Below the pieces are notes generated by a model. It was not told the origin of the DNA. It ran no database searches and worked only from the letters and a program-made list of their open reading frames with translations. DNA of 64,000 nucleotides from an uncultured Planktomarina sp. GTDB lineage: Bacteria > Pseudomonadota > Alphaproteobacteria > Rhodobacterales > Rhodobacteraceae. The translations under genes were made by a program, and so were the position numbers. Where the stretch lies: assembly GCA_943788425.1 (NCBI GenBank), contig CALSQF010000001.1, forward strand, positions 310,001-374,000. Direction: 5' to 3'. Below are positions 27,404-37,472 of this stretch, piece by piece. Numbering within the stretch: position 1 is the stretch's first letter; every line of letters starts with the position of its first letter.

Positions 27404-30357
27404 CAGATCAGTCTGCAAACGATCAGTTCCATGCCTCAAGCTTTATGCAAGGCCACAACGCGGAATATCTAGAACAAATGCATGCCCGCTTCAGCGCCGA
27501 CCCTGTGTCAGTCGACGCACAATGGGCAGAATTTTTTGCAGCAATGGGCGATGAGGACTGCGATGTTCGTGCCAAAGCCTCTGGCCCCTCATGGGCGCGC
27601 AGCGATTGGCCGCCCATGCCGATGGATGATCTCACATCTGCTTTTACCGGCGAATACCCAGCTGCGGCCGAGGCGCGCGACGCGGGTAAGAAAATCAGTA
27701 ATAAGGCGGCTGAAACTGGGGCGTCCCTAAATGAGGATCAACTCAAACGCGCAGTGCTTGACGGTCTGCGGGCTTTGATGCTGATCCGTGCCTACCGCAT
27801 CCGCGGCCACCTGGCGGCGGATCTGGATCCTTTGGGCATACGCGAGGATGATCCGCGCCCCGAGCTGGATCCAGCCAGCTACGGCTTCACCGAGGCCGAT
27901 ATGGACCGGCCGATTTTTCTCGATAATGTTTTGGGGCTGCAATTCGCCTCCATGCGTGAAATTTTGGAAATTGTTCGCCGCACCTATTGTGGCACTTTCG
28001 CTCTGCAATATATGCATATTTCCAATCCTGAAGAATCCTCTTGGCTCAAAGAGCGCATTGAAGGTTACGGCAAAGAAATCAGCTTCACCCGCGAGGGCCG
28101 CAAAGCCATTCTCAACAAATTGGTCGAGGCTGAAGGCTTCGAAAAATTTCTCCATGTCAAATATATGGGCACCAAACGCTTTGGGCTTGATGGCGGCGAA
28201 AGCTTGATCCCAGCGATGGAGCAGATCATCAAACGTGGCGGCGCCCTGGGCGTTAAAGACATCATCATCGGTATGCCCCACCGGGGCCGCCTGTCGGTGC
28301 TGGCCAATGTGATGGCCAAACCCTACCGCGCGATCTTTAACGAATTCCAAGGCGGCTCGTTCAAGCCCGAGGATGTCGATGGATCTGGCGATGTGAAATA
28401 TCACCTCGGCGCCTCCTCCGATCGCGAATTTGATGGCAATTCCGTACATTTGTCGCTCACCGCCAACCCAAGCCATCTGGAGGCCGTCAATCCGGTCGTT
28501 TTGGGTAAAGCGCGCGCCAAACAGGATCAAAATCACGATACCGAGCGCACGGGTGTTCTTCCCATCTTGCTGCATGGAGATGCGGCCTTTGCAGGTCAAG
28601 GTGTCGTGGCAGAAGGGTTTGGACTATCGGGCCTTAAAGGGCATAAGACCGGTGGCACCATGCACATCGTGGTGAACAACCAAATCGGGTTCACCACCGC
28701 GCCGCACTTCAGCCGCTCCTCCCCCTATCCCACTGATATTGCTTTGATGGTTGAAGCACCAATTTTCCATGTCAACGGCGATGATCCAGAGGCCGTGGTC
28801 CATGCTGCCCGCGTCGCCACAGAATTCCGTCAAAAGTTCAAAAAAGACGTGGTTGTCGATATCATCTGCTATCGCCGCTTTGGTCACAACGAAGGCGATG
28901 AGCCGATGTTTACCAATCCGTTGATGTACAAAAAGATCAAAATACAAAAAACCACCCTCACACTTTATACAGAGCGCCTGGTGCGTGATGGCCTGATCCC
29001 CGAGGGCGAAATCGAAGATTTGAAGGCCAGTTTTCAGTCGCTTTTGAATGCGGAATTTGAAGCCGGTAAAGACTACAAGCCCAATAAAGCCGATTGGCTG
29101 GATGGGCGTTGGTCGAAAATGAATCGCCGCGGCGAAGAGTATCAACGCGGCGCCACTGCCATGGCCGAAGAGACATTTGATGAGGTCGCTCAAACCCTCT
29201 GCCGCGTGCCACAGGGCTTTACAATCCACAAAACCGTCCAGCGCATGTTGGATGCCAAATCAAAAGCACTGAGCAGCGGCGAAGGCATTGATTGGGCCAC
29301 AGGCGAGGCTTTGGCCTTTGGTTCTTTGCTCACAGAGGGCCACCCGGTTCGACTGTCCGGGCAAGACAGCACACGCGGCACCTTTAGCCACCGCCACTCT
29401 GGGCTGGTCAATCAAGATACCGAAGAGCGCTATTACCCGCTCAACAATATCCGAGAAGGACAGGGCCAGTATGAAGTCATCGATTCCATGCTCTCCGAAT
29501 ATGCAGTCTTGGGCTTTGAATATGGCTACAGCTTAGCCGAGCCCAATGCTTTGGTCATGTGGGAGGCGCAATTTGGAGATTTTGCCAATGGCGCGCAGAT
29601 CATGTTTGATCAATTCATCTCCAGCGGGGAGAGCAAATGGCTCCGCATGTCCGGTCTGACGATGCTGCTGCCCCATGGGTTTGAAGGCCAAGGGCCAGAA
29701 CACAGCTCAGCCCGCCTTGAGCGCTTTTTGCAAATGTGCGGCCACGACAATTGGATTGTCGCCAATTGCACCACCCCGGCCAATTATTTCCATATTCTGC
29801 GCCGGCAAATTCACCGCACCTTCCGCAAGCCTTTGGTTCTCATGACGCCAAAATCTCTTTTGCGTCACAAGATGGCGGTGTCGAAGCGTGCAGAATTTAC
29901 CACCGGATCCAGCTTTCACCGGGTGCTGTGGGATGATGCACAATATGGCAATTCTGAGACAAAATTGGTGGCGGACAAAAAGATCAAACGCGTGGTGATC
30001 TGTTCCGGCAAAGTCTATTACGATTTACTCGAAGACCGGGATGCCCGCGGCATTAATGATATCTATCTACTGCGGGTCGAGCAATTCTATCCTTTCCCCG
30101 CCATCTCGATGGTCAATGAATTGGAACGCTTCAAACAGGCTGAAATCGTCTGGTGCCAAGAAGAGCCGAAAAATCAGGGCGCTTGGAATTTTATCGAGCC
30201 AAATATTGAATGGGTTCTGACACGCATTGGCGCCAAATACAGCCGTCCGGCCTATGTCGGACGCGCGACCTCGGCCTCCCCCGCAACCGGGCTTGCTTCT
30301 ATACACAAATCACAACAAGCCGCGCTCGTCGATGAAGCGCTTACGTTGAAAGGATAA
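27400..30357 (+). CDS. sucA: 2-oxoglutarate dehydrogenase E1 component
   Basis: A thiamine-diphosphate enzyme of 985 residues that decarboxylates 2-oxoglutarate and passes succinyl groups to SucB. The N-terminal E2-binding helix ([20 protein letters not shown]), the active-site [14 protein letters not shown], the TPP/Mg stretch [13 protein letters not shown], and the C-terminal [14 protein letters not shown] are all present. Length is as usual. It lies 4 bp before sucB. Transcription is probably under the GntR-type operators before sucC. Confidence 0.97.
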   Translation: MTDQSANDQFHASSFMQGHNAEYLEQMHARFSADPVSVDAQWAEFFAAMGDEDCDVRAKASGPSWARSDWPPMPMDDLTSAFTGEYPAAAEARDAGKKISNKAAETGASLNEDQLKRAVLDGLRALMLIRAYRIRGHLAADLDPLGIREDDPRPELDPASYGFTEADMDRPIFLDNVLGLQFASMREILEIVRRTYCGTFALQYMHISNPEESSWLKERIEGYGKEISFTREGRKAILNKLVEAEGFEKFLHVKYMGTKRFGLDGGESLIPAMEQIIKRGGALGVKDIIIGMPHRGRLSVLANVMAKPYRAIFNEFQGGSFKPEDVDGSGDVKYHLGASSDREFDGNSVHLSLTANPSHLEAVNPVVLGKARAKQDQNHDTERTGVLPILLHGDAAFAGQGVVAEGFGLSGLKGHKTGGTMHIVVNNQIGFTTAPHFSRSSPYPTDIALMVEAPIFHVNGDDPEAVVHAARVATEFRQKFKKDVVVDIICYRRFGHNEGDEPMFTNPLMYKKIKIQKTTLTLYTERLVRDGLIPEGEIEDLKASFQSLLNAEFEAGKDYKPNKADWLDGRWSKMNRRGEEYQRGATAMAEETFDEVAQTLCRVPQGFTIHKTVQRMLDAKSKALSSGEGIDWATGEALAFGSLLTEGHPVRLSGQDSTRGTFSHRHSGLVNQDTEERYYPLNNIREGQGQYEVIDSMLSEYAVLGFEYGYSLAEPNALVMWEAQFGDFANGAQIMFDQFISSGESKWLRMSGLTMLLPHGFEGQGPEHSSARLERFLQMCGHDNWIVANCTTPANYFHILRRQIHRTFRKPLVLMTPKSLLRHKMAVSKRAEFTTGSSFHRVLWDDAQYGNSETKLVADKKIKRVVICSGKVYYDLLEDRDARGINDIYLLRVEQFYPFPAISMVNELERFKQAEIVWCQEEPKNQGAWNFIEPNIEWVLTRIGAKYSRPAYVGRATSASPATGLASIHKSQQAALVDEALTLKG

Positions 30358-30361
30358 AATC

Positions 30362-31873
30362 ATGGCCACCGAAGTTCGTGTTCCCGCCCTGGGCGAATCT
30401 GTGACCGAGGCCACTGTCGCGACGTGGTTCAAAAAAGCCGGCGATCAAGTTGCTGTGGATGACATGCTCTGCGAGCTGGAGACAGATAAGGTCACAGTTG
30501 AAGTGCCAAGCCCCGTAGCTGGCACTTTGGCAGAAATCGTCGCTGCCGAAGGCGCAACCGTCAATGCGGAAGCGCTGTTGGCACAGATCAATGAGGGAGC
30601 CTCTGCCGCTGCCTCTGCCCCCGCGCCCACGGCCGCCACTCCCGCCGACAACTCAGCCGCTCCGGCGGCGCAAACCATCGCGGTAATGGTGCCGGTCTTG
30701 GGCGAATCAGTCAACGAAGCCACAGTCTCCACATGGTATAAAGCACCCGGCGATACGGTGGCACAGGACGAAATGCTCTGTGAACTGGAAACCGATAAGG
30801 TGAGTGTCGAAGTGCCTGCTCCGGCCGCTGGTGTTTTGGGTCAAATTCTGGCTGCTGAAGGCAGCACCGTACAAGCGGGCGGCCAATTGGCTGTAATTGG
30901 AGGGGAAATTTCCAGCGAAGCCACCCCGGCACAGGCAAGCGTCTCAGCCGCTGCTGCGAAAAGCCATGATGTGGAAGATGCCCCATCAGCGAAAAAACTC
31001 ATGTCCGAGGCCGGCCTCACCCGCGATGCGGTCACCGCATCAGGCAAGGACAACCGCGTGATGAAGCAAGACGTTCAAAAAATCCTAGCCGCAACCCAGG
31101 CCGCAGCCGCGCCCCAGGCCGCTCCGATCCCGCCAGCCACTCCCATTCGAGCGGCGGTTTCTACAGATGACGCCACGCGCGAAGAGCGTGTGAAGATGAC
31201 TCGCCTGCGCCAAACCATCGCCCGGCGGCTCAAGGATAGCCAGAACACTGCCGCTATGTTGACCACATACAATGAGGTCGACATGACCGAGGTAATGGCC
31301 CTGCGCAATGAATATAAAGATCTGTTTTTAAAGAAACATGGCGTGAAATTAGGCTTTATGTCTTTCTTCACGGTCGCTTGCTGCCATGCGCTGCGCGAGG
31401 TGCCAGAGGTCAACTCGGAAATTGATGGCGCTGATATTGTGTTCAAAAACTTCGTCCATATGGGCATCGCCACAGGCACGCCGACCGGCTTGGTGGTCCC
31501 CGTCATCCGCGACGCAGATTCCATGTCTTTTGCTGAGATCGAAAAAGCCATTGCCGAAAAAGGTGCCCGCGCCCGAGATGGCAAATTGTCCATGGCGGAA
31601 ATGCAAGGTGGCACCTTTACCATTTCCAATGGTGGCGTCTACGGCTCGCTTATGTCTTCCCCAATTCTCAACCCGCCGCAATCGGGCATATTGGGTATGC
31701 ATAAAATCCAAGATCGTCCGATCGCCATCAACGGCAAGGTGGTTATCCGCCCCATGATGTATCTGGCTTTGAGCTATGATCACCGGGTCGTCGACGGCAA
31801 AGGTGCGGTCACTTTCCTTGTGCGTGTCAAAGAGGCCTTGGAAGATCCACGCCGCCTGTTAATCGATCTTTGA
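30362..31873 (+). CDS. sucB: Dihydrolipoyl succinyltransferase E2 with two lipoyl domains
   Basis: The E2 core of the 2-oxoglutarate dehydrogenase complex, 503 residues. Two lipoyl domains are seen in series, each with ELETDKV and the lipoylated Lys at K43 and K146, separated by an Ala/Pro linker. The E1/E3-binding domain follows at about 205-240 ([13 protein letters not shown]). The catalytic CAT domain ends with the HxxxDG motif in [11 protein letters not shown]. Many SucB proteins have a single lipoyl domain, so the duplicated one is notable. Confidence 0.95.
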   Translation: MATEVRVPALGESVTEATVATWFKKAGDQVAVDDMLCELETDKVTVEVPSPVAGTLAEIVAAEGATVNAEALLAQINEGASAAASAPAPTAATPADNSAAPAAQTIAVMVPVLGESVNEATVSTWYKAPGDTVAQDEMLCELETDKVSVEVPAPAAGVLGQILAAEGSTVQAGGQLAVIGGEISSEATPAQASVSAAAAKSHDVEDAPSAKKLMSEAGLTRDAVTASGKDNRVMKQDVQKILAATQAAAAPQAAPIPPATPIRAAVSTDDATREERVKMTRLRQTIARRLKDSQNTAAMLTTYNEVDMTEVMALRNEYKDLFLKKHGVKLGFMSFFTVACCHALREVPEVNSEIDGADIVFKNFVHMGIATGTPTGLVVPVIRDADSMSFAEIEKAIAEKGARARDGKLSMAEMQGGTFTISNGGVYGSLMSSPILNPPQSGILGMHKIQDRPIAINGKVVIRPMMYLALSYDHRVVDGKGAVTFLVRVKEALEDPRRLLIDL

Positions 31874-31920
31874 TCCGGCCGCGGTCAAACGCCACTGGCA
31901 ACGGCCATAGTGTTCATTTT

Positions 31921-31932
31921 GGACAATTGTCC
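31921..31932. promoter_or_regulatory. Perfect 12-bp palindrome GGACAATTGTCC before lpd
   Basis: It lies in the 154-bp gap between sucB and lpd, 96 bp before the lpd start. It is a candidate operator or an internal-promoter element. It is unlike the TGTGATCACA sites, so a different regulator would be needed. Confidence 0.4.
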
Positions 31933-31987
31933 GTTATGATCTTTTTATGGCCTCACATAGTCTGAGTTCGGAACAGAAGTTCAACCA

Positions 31988-32003
31988 TGGGCCCAGGGGC
32001 CCA
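31988..32003 (+). promoter_or_regulatory. GC-rich hairpin in the lpd leader
   Basis: The 6-bp stem TGGGCC / GGCCCA with loop CAGG lies shortly before the lpd ribosome site (AAAGGA). There is no T tract, so it is more likely an mRNA-stabilising or translation-tuning element than a terminator. Confidence 0.4.
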
Positions 32004-32027
32004 ACCTGAAAATAAAGGACCTTCGTT

Positions 32028-33416
32028 ATGGCTTCTTATGATGTAATTGTGATTGGCTCCGGACCGGGCGGCTATGTCAGCGCTATTCGATGCGCTCAGC
32101 TGGGTCTGAAAACCGCCTGTGTCGAGGGGCGTGATACGCTGGGGGGAACCTGCCTGAATGTCGGCTGTATACCTTCCAAAGCCCTGCTGCATGCCAGCCA
32201 CCAATTACATGAAGCACAACATAATTTTGCCAAAATGGGTTTGATTGCCGAAGATCCAAAGGTCGATTGGGCGAAGATGCAGGGCTACAAAACCGATGTG
32301 ATTGATGGCAACACCAAGGGTATTGAGTTTCTATTCAAGAAAAACAAAATTGACTGGCTGAAAGGCTGGGGCAGCATTCCTGCGGCGGGTCAGGTCAAAG
32401 TTGGCGATGACATCCACCAGGCCAAACACATCATCATCGCGTCGGGCTCCGAGCCCTCGAGCCTGCCTGGAATTGAAATCGACGAAAAAACAGTCGTAAC
32501 CTCCACAGGCGCTCTGGCATTGGAGAAAATTCCGAGCAAACTGGTGGTGATCGGCGCGGGTGTCATTGGTTTGGAATTGGGATCTGTTTACGCGCGGCTG
32601 GGCGCTGAGGTTGAGGTCATTGAATTTTTGGACGATGTCACCCCCGGTATGGATGGCGAGATCCAAAAAACCTTCCTCAGAATTCTCAAAAAACAGGGCC
32701 TCAAGTTCACCATGGGCGCCGCAGTGCGATCGGTTGCGGTCAAAAAAGGCAAAGCAACTGTTTCTTATGTCAAGCGGAAAAAGGACAGCGAGCATGAGGT
32801 CGAGGCCGATGTGGTGCTTGTCGCCACGGGACGACGCCCCTATGTCGACGGCCTCAGATTGGACGCGCTTGGCGTCACTCTCACTGAACGCGGTCAAATC
32901 CAAACTGATGCACATTATGCCACCTCTGTTCCAGGTATTTACGCTATTGGCGACGCAATTTCTGGCCCCATGCTGGCCCATAAGGCCGAGGATGAAGGCA
33001 TGGCCGTGGCAGAAATTTTGGCCGGGCAAGCCGGTCATGTGAATTATGATGTGATCCCCGGTGTGATCTACACGCATCCGGAGGTCGCCACCGTTGGCAA
33101 AACCGAAGAGCAATTGAAAGAGGCAGGCCGAGCCTATAAGGCCGGCAAGTTCTCTTTTATGGGCAATGGTCGAGCGAAAGCAAATTTCGCCTCCGATGGC
33201 TTTGTGAAAATCCTTTCGGACGCTCAGACCGACCGTATTCTTGGCGCTCATATCATCGGCCCGATGGCAGGAGATCTGATCCATGAAATCTGCGTGGCGA
33301 TGGAATTTGGCGCCGCCGCTGAAGACTTGGCCCGCACCTGCCACGCTCATCCCACCTATTCCGAAGCTGTGCGCGAGGCGGCTTTGGCCTGTGGCGATGG
33401 GGCAATTCACAGCTGA
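32028..33416 (+). CDS. lpd: Dihydrolipoyl dehydrogenase (E3)
   Basis: A flavoprotein of 462 residues that re-oxidises dihydrolipoyl groups on SucB. The FAD site is [10 protein letters not shown]. The redox disulfide is C42/C47 in [13 protein letters not shown]. The NAD site is [13 protein letters not shown], and the catalytic His-Glu pair is in [13 protein letters not shown] at the C-terminus. It is the last gene of the TCA cluster, so this copy most likely serves the 2-oxoglutarate complex. It converges on the GntR gene. Confidence 0.97.
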   Translation: MASYDVIVIGSGPGGYVSAIRCAQLGLKTACVEGRDTLGGTCLNVGCIPSKALLHASHQLHEAQHNFAKMGLIAEDPKVDWAKMQGYKTDVIDGNTKGIEFLFKKNKIDWLKGWGSIPAAGQVKVGDDIHQAKHIIIASGSEPSSLPGIEIDEKTVVTSTGALALEKIPSKLVVIGAGVIGLELGSVYARLGAEVEVIEFLDDVTPGMDGEIQKTFLRILKKQGLKFTMGAAVRSVAVKKGKATVSYVKRKKDSEHEVEADVVLVATGRRPYVDGLRLDALGVTLTERGQIQTDAHYATSVPGIYAIGDAISGPMLAHKAEDEGMAVAEILAGQAGHVNYDVIPGVIYTHPEVATVGKTEEQLKEAGRAYKAGKFSFMGNGRAKANFASDGFVKILSDAQTDRILGAHIIGPMAGDLIHEICVAMEFGAAAEDLARTCHAHPTYSEAVREAALACGDGAIHS

Positions 33417-33482
33417 GCACACCACCGTCGTCTGGGATTTGCATTTTATGTATCTTCAGCCCTGCGCCCATGGGCCTGGGCC

Positions 33483-34133
33483 TTAGCGCGCCAACATGCG
33501 TAAGCCCTGGGTGACATCCGCCCGCACGGCCACCCTCAAGCCCGGTTCGTCGCCGGCTTTTAAGGCCGCAAGAATTAGGCGGTGATGCATTGGCGGATCC
33601 TTGCGTTGCAACCGGCCATATAGAGCCCGCATCGTCGGGCCCATTTGCAGCCACACCGTCTCGACCGTTGCCAGCATCGCCGGCGCCTGCGCCCGCAAAT
33701 AAAGCGTGCGGTGAAACTCGAGATTGGTGCGAATGTAAGTCACAGCGTCCGCCTTCGCCACAGCAACAGAAATGGCGTTATTTATGGTTTGCAACCGCTC
33801 AACCAGCGCCATATGCGCGCGCGGCAAGGCCCGCGTAGCCAATTCCACCTCAATCAACGCCCGCAGGGCCGCAAGCTCCTCAATCCGATCATTGGTCAGA
33901 GCCGGCGTTTGGAACCGTCCACTCACCGAAATACTCAAAGCCCCCTCTGTCGCCAGCCGCTTCAACGCCTCGCGCACCGGGGTCACTGAGACCGAAAATT
34001 CCTCAGCCACGCCGCGCAGGGTCATCGCCTGCCCCGGGCTCACTTCGCCGTACATGATCCGCATGCGCAAACTGCGGTAAAGCTGGTCATGAGCGGCCAA
34101 ATAGCTGTCTTGTAATTTCTTTGCCATTTGCAT
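33483..34133 (-). CDS. GntR family regulator, FadR/FCD type
   Basis: A regulator of 216 residues: N-terminal winged HTH (LYRSLRMRIMYGEVSPGQ, LRGVAEEFSVSVTPVREALKRL, about 15-80) and a helical FCD ligand domain with conserved His positions (LEFHRTLY, MHHRLI). The palindrome TTGTGATCACAA ends directly at the start codon at 34133, and no Shine-Dalgarno is visible. The mRNA may therefore be leaderless, or translation may begin at the ATG at 34127. The same palindrome occurs twice before sucC, so I infer that it regulates the sucCDAB-lpd cluster and itself. The ligand might be an organic acid. Confidence 0.88.
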   Translation of the reverse strand: MQMAKKLQDSYLAAHDQLYRSLRMRIMYGEVSPGQAMTLRGVAEEFSVSVTPVREALKRLATEGALSISVSGRFQTPALTNDRIEELAALRALIEVELATRALPRAHMALVERLQTINNAISVAVAKADAVTYIRTNLEFHRTLYLRAQAPAMLATVETVWLQMGPTMRALYGRLQRKDPPMHHRLILAALKAGDEPGLRVAVRADVTQGLRMLAR

Positions 34134-34145
34134 TTGTGATCACAA
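34134..34145. promoter_or_regulatory. Operator at the GntR regulator start (TTGTGATCACAA)
   Basis: A perfect 12-bp palindrome abutting the regulator ATG. Its 12 bases are identical to the core of operator 1 before sucC. Its position would allow direct autorepression. Confidence 0.7.
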
Positions 34146-34207
34146 TTGACCATGGCTGTCAAACGCCAGTTGCCTGTAGCCGGCACGCGGCGCGCACTCG
34201 GTCGCGG

Positions 34208-34918
34208 CTAGAAGTGATAACGGTGCAGATCTTCACCATGACGCTTGAGCCAGTCGCGCTGTTGCTGATGACCCGGAAAGAGGCGCTCAACAAGCGCCCA
34301 AAATGCAGCCGAGTGATTCATCTGTTCCAAATGCGCCACCTCATGAGCCGCCACATAGCGCAGCACCTGGGGTGGCGCCATGATCAAGCGCCAGGAGAAG
34401 TTCAGATTTCCCTGTATCGAACACGACCCCCATCTTGAGGTGGTGTCCCGCAGCGTCAGGCGTCCATAGGGCCGCCCGAGATGTTCGGAGTAGTGATTGA
34501 CAGCCTCGTGCAGCGCGAAACGCGCTTGCAGCTTCAAAAAGGCTTTCACGCGCGCAGGAACCAGAGATTCGTGACCCGGCACCAACAGATGCGCCCCTTT
34601 AAGCACAACCTGCCGCCCCGCGCCGGTGCGAATGGTCAACTGTCGACCCGCAAAGGGCACTTGACGGTCCAAACCAGCATGAGCCACTTGCGGCAAGTCG
34701 GCCAAATGCGCACGGATCCAGGATTCTTTTTCCAAAATAAAATTTTTTGCCTGCTCCACCGGGCAAGACAAGGGCAGGCTAAGCGTCACCTGCCCTTTGA
34801 GGCGCGAGATCCGCAGTGACAGCCGGCTTGCCTGGCGCGATGGGCGCAGCTGCACCGTAATTTCAGGCCGTCCGGGCAGTATGAGCTGCCGATCAGCGGT
34901 ATTTGAGTGCAGATTCAT
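34208..34918 (-). CDS. YgjP-like / DUF45 metallopeptidase
   Basis: A protein of 236 residues from MNLHSN. The zinc motif HEVAH is in VAAHEVAHLEQMNHSAAFW, preceded by the family stretch TTSRWGSCSIQGNLNFSWRL. The N-terminal half is the beta-rich domain typical of YgjP (RPSRQASRLSLRI). Members are SprT-like peptidases whose substrates are mostly unknown. It is divergent from the FYDLN-type gene with 97 bp between starts. Confidence 0.85.
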   Translation of the reverse strand: MNLHSNTADRQLILPGRPEITVQLRPSRQASRLSLRISRLKGQVTLSLPLSCPVEQAKNFILEKESWIRAHLADLPQVAHAGLDRQVPFAGRQLTIRTGAGRQVVLKGAHLLVPGHESLVPARVKAFLKLQARFALHEAVNHYSEHLGRPYGRLTLRDTTSRWGSCSIQGNLNFSWRLIMAPPQVLRYVAAHEVAHLEQMNHSAAFWALVERLFPGHQQQRDWLKRHGEDLHRYHF

Positions 34919-35015
34919 CCCAGATATCCAAGAATTAATAGATTTCACCTTTGACACTGCCTCTTGTGTATGGCACTCGGCACAGATTGTCACCGATTGC
35001 GAGAGGGGAAAACCC

Positions 35016-35345
35016 ATGCCGAACGAAGAATGGGGTACCAAACGTATTTGCCCCACCACAGGCAAGCGTTTTTACGACTTGAATAAAGATCCGATCATCA
35101 GCCCCTATACGGGCGAAACTGTTACGCTTGATGCAAATAAAGGCCGCACGATGGTGGCCGATGCGGAAGACGTGCAAACAACAAAGATGAATGAAGCCGA
35201 TACCGATGCCGAGACCGATGAAGTGGTGTTGGACGATGATGACGTCGATGTAGATTTGGGCGATGATGTGCTTGATGACGACGACGACGACACGGTTTCA
35301 TTGGATGAGATCGCAGATGTCGCCACAGACGACGACGAAAGCTAA
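35016..35345 (+). CDS. TIGR02300 family (FYDLN acid domain) protein
   Basis: A small acidic protein of 109 residues. The N-terminal part (EEWGTKRICPTTGKRFYDLN, PIISPYTGE) defines the family. The C-terminal half is almost only Asp, Glu and Val (VVLDDDDVDVD). GAGAGGGG lies before the ATG at 35016. The function is unknown; the CP-TG-RFYDLN part resembles a small zinc-ribbon-like knuckle with one visible Cys. It sits just upstream of tRNA-Ala. Confidence 0.9.
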   Translation: MPNEEWGTKRICPTTGKRFYDLNKDPIISPYTGETVTLDANKGRTMVADAEDVQTTKMNEADTDAETDEVVLDDDDVDVDLGDDVLDDDDDDTVSLDEIADVATDDDES

Positions 35346-35416
35346 ATTTCTTTGCTTGGCGCGCTGATTTCCTCTTGATCCCGCGCCGGGCCTTGCCTAG
35401 ACAGCATGCTATTAGA

Positions 35417-35492
35417 GGGCCCTTAGCTCAGCTGGGAGAGCGCCTGCATGGCATGCAGGAGGTCAGCGGTTCGATCCCGCTAGGGTCCACCA
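35417..35492 (+). tRNA. tRNA-Ala (GGC)
   Basis: A 76-nt cloverleaf with encoded CCA: acceptor GGGCCCT / AGGGTCC (one G-U), D arm TAGCTCAGCTGGGAGAG, anticodon loop ATGGCAT with GGC, and T arm GCGGTTCGATCCCGC. It marks the left edge of the accessory-looking region. No repeat of its 3' end was seen near 60 kb. Confidence 0.97.
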
Positions 35493-35641
35493 TTTTCCAA
35501 AATTTTTAAAACAGCGATCTGTGTTTCAACCCTCGATTAACGGGTAAATCACCGGCATCCGTCACAATTCACACATTATTGAGTTTGCGAATCTGTACAT
35601 TAAAATTTACCTAGATGACTGAGTGGTATGGGAGGACTGAT

Positions 35642-36407
35642 ATGAAATATTCAGTTCTCACAATTAATTGGGGTTCAGAATTTTTTTCTGAACATGTGAA
35701 CATATTGTTCAGGGCCGCAAAAGATATGAGCTCTTTGGATTTTCCAGTTTATCTGTACGACCGATGATCCCAAGGGTTTGGATTAGAATATCATCAGCTT
35801 GCAGATTCCAATTAGCGGGCTTGATGCGTTTCCCAAAACAGAGGGCGCTTGGCCCAAACTGTGTTTGTGTCATCTTGAGATTGCCGAGACGCTCGACATC
35901 GTGGTGTTCTTAGATATTGACACTGTCTTGACTGGCAATACGGATCCTTTCTTTGAGGATCCTAGTCAATCGCTCCGAATGCTGAGTTGCGGCCCACGCT
36001 GGAGGCAGTTTGATCCGAGTTTTGAGCCCATGGGAGCCACGAGCGTTTTTACCTATCGGCCCTCTTTTCACACAAACATCTTTGATGCCTTTCGCAAAGA
36101 TTCGGAATGTGCATAAACGAATAACGTTGTTGAGCAAGGATTTGTTGCCGCTCATGCGCGTGAGAAAGATTACTATCCACTGGAATGGATACAGAGTTTC
36201 AAATATCATTTGCGGCGTCAGTATTTTATGGACATATTTGTGCCGCCCTTGAAGCCTGCCCCTGAAACCCTAATGGTCGCTTTCCATGGCTTTCCGCGTC
36301 CCAACTTCGTTGTCGACAAATCAAGCCGTGGGGCGAGATTCCCACGCTGAGGGCTGCACAGACCGAAGTGGTTGATCGACTATTGGGATAAATATAAAGA
36401 TATTTGA
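35642..36407 (+). pseudogene. Glycosyltransferase (nucleotide-sugar transferase-like) remnant
   Basis: GGGAGGACTGAT precedes an ATG (MKYSVLTINWGSEFF). The frame stops at TGA 35765. A shift by one base continues as DDPKGLD with an in-frame TAG, then AFPKTEGAWPKLCL and the metal-binding-like VVFLDIDTVLTGN. A TAA follows after DSECA. The frame then gives EQGFVAAHAREKDYYP and VAFHGFPRP. A last shift restores KWLIDYWDKYKDI and a stop at 36405. The pattern is that of a GT8-like transferase of about 250 residues, broken by two frameshifts and two nonsense codons. Confidence 0.8.
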
Positions 36408-36511
36408 TAATTTTAGCTATTATGCCTGCTCTGTCGTCTCAAGGTTTTCTGGTCCGGCCATTCTTGTCGCAGGTCTCAGCCCATGGTTTCAGAACCCTGC
36501 CTAAACAGCCG

Positions 36512-37258
36512 CTAACTTAAAATTTTATTGATGACAGCGGAGAGTAAAACCCAGATTACAAAAGTGCTTACCAGCAACAAGATTGATATGCTCCCAAATA
36601 ATGGCTCGGTCAGCATCGTCGTCATCAATGAGTCCTGAAAATAAAAATGCCAAGGCGCCATGCCCGCAAAAACCCATTCATGAAGGGAATAAAAAACTCT
36701 TTGAGGACCAACTGCCAATACAATGCCACAACAAAATAACAAAAGTGTCAGCATGCTCAAAAATGATTTTGCGATAGTGTAAGGTGTCCATATATCGATA
36801 TTTTTCCAAACTTTGCATATCCAGAAAGCCATCACGAGAACACCTAGAATGGCCGCAAGATATGACAATATTCTACTGAAATGGCCGATTAATCGTGCCA
36901 CATCATTTAAATGGTCAATTTCTGGCTGCGTAAGAAACGTATCAATTATTTTGCCACCGGTGTCCCGATAAACAATTTCTTTTAGACCCTTACCGCCATT
37001 ATTAACGGATCGAACAATTTCCCCAAATATTTTTACCCGCTCCAACTTCGTTGTCGTCTCAAAACCATTTCGGTTCCTATTTTGAGGGCCGAATTTGTCA
37101 ATTTGCTCCTCAATTCCGTTGTATTCATATATTTGGGAAAAAAAGAAATTTGTCTCCGACAATGCACGCCATGACAACATTAAGCAGACAGCGAGTAGCA
37201 TCAACGATAGGGTTGAATTTATGAGAGCTCTTACCAACAGTCTAAACTCTGATACCAT
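36512..37258 (-). CDS. DUF1461 (Lit-like) integral membrane protein
   Basis: A protein of 248 residues with about five membrane segments: near the N-terminus, about 130-150, about 165-185, near 205-215 and at the C-terminus. A periplasmic loop carries LTQPEIDHLNDVARLI and a later loop carries FYSLHEWVFAG...WHF...DSLMTTML. Both resemble the ExxHmxDV and FHxxFF...W motifs of DUF1461, the family of lipoprotein intramolecular transacylase (Lit). I infer the family from these motifs only. The start ATG at 37258 is chosen; a TTG at 37270 is possible. It is AT-richer than its neighbours and isolated. Confidence 0.6.
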   Translation of the reverse strand: MVSEFRLLVRALINSTLSLMLLAVCLMLSWRALSETNFFFSQIYEYNGIEEQIDKFGPQNRNRNGFETTTKLERVKIFGEIVRSVNNGGKGLKEIVYRDTGGKIIDTFLTQPEIDHLNDVARLIGHFSRILSYLAAILGVLVMAFWICKVWKNIDIWTPYTIAKSFLSMLTLLLFCCGIVLAVGPQRVFYSLHEWVFAGMAPWHFYFQDSLMTTMLTEPLFGSISILLLVSTFVIWVLLSAVINKILS

Positions 37259-37472
37259 TAAACATCTCAAATCTATCGGATTTTATTGGCGCCGTCAAGT
37301 TGATGGTTCCATTCTACACGCTCGCAACCGTTTGGACGCTATCTTTCAAAGACCTCTGCATAACGCCATTTCCACAAAGACATGTGGGCAGCGCCTGCCG
37401 GGGTGGGCGCATAATTGCGGTAGCAAAGTGTTATGGCTTGGCAGCCGGGTTATGCAGGGGTCTATTAAAGCG

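Noticed and set aside
27727..28599. A 290-codon minus-strand frame inside sucA.
   Set aside because: sucA is continuous and conserved here; the reverse frame is a by-product of codon bias.
32331..33425. A 364-codon minus-strand frame covering lpd.
   Set aside because: The lpd motifs are unambiguous on the plus strand. The antisense frame is His/Gly rich in the way of a reversed coding sequence.
33461..33482. GC-rich inverted repeat between lpd and the GntR gene as a bidirectional terminator.
   Set aside because: The repeat is imperfect, has no T tract on either strand and overlaps the end of the regulator gene.
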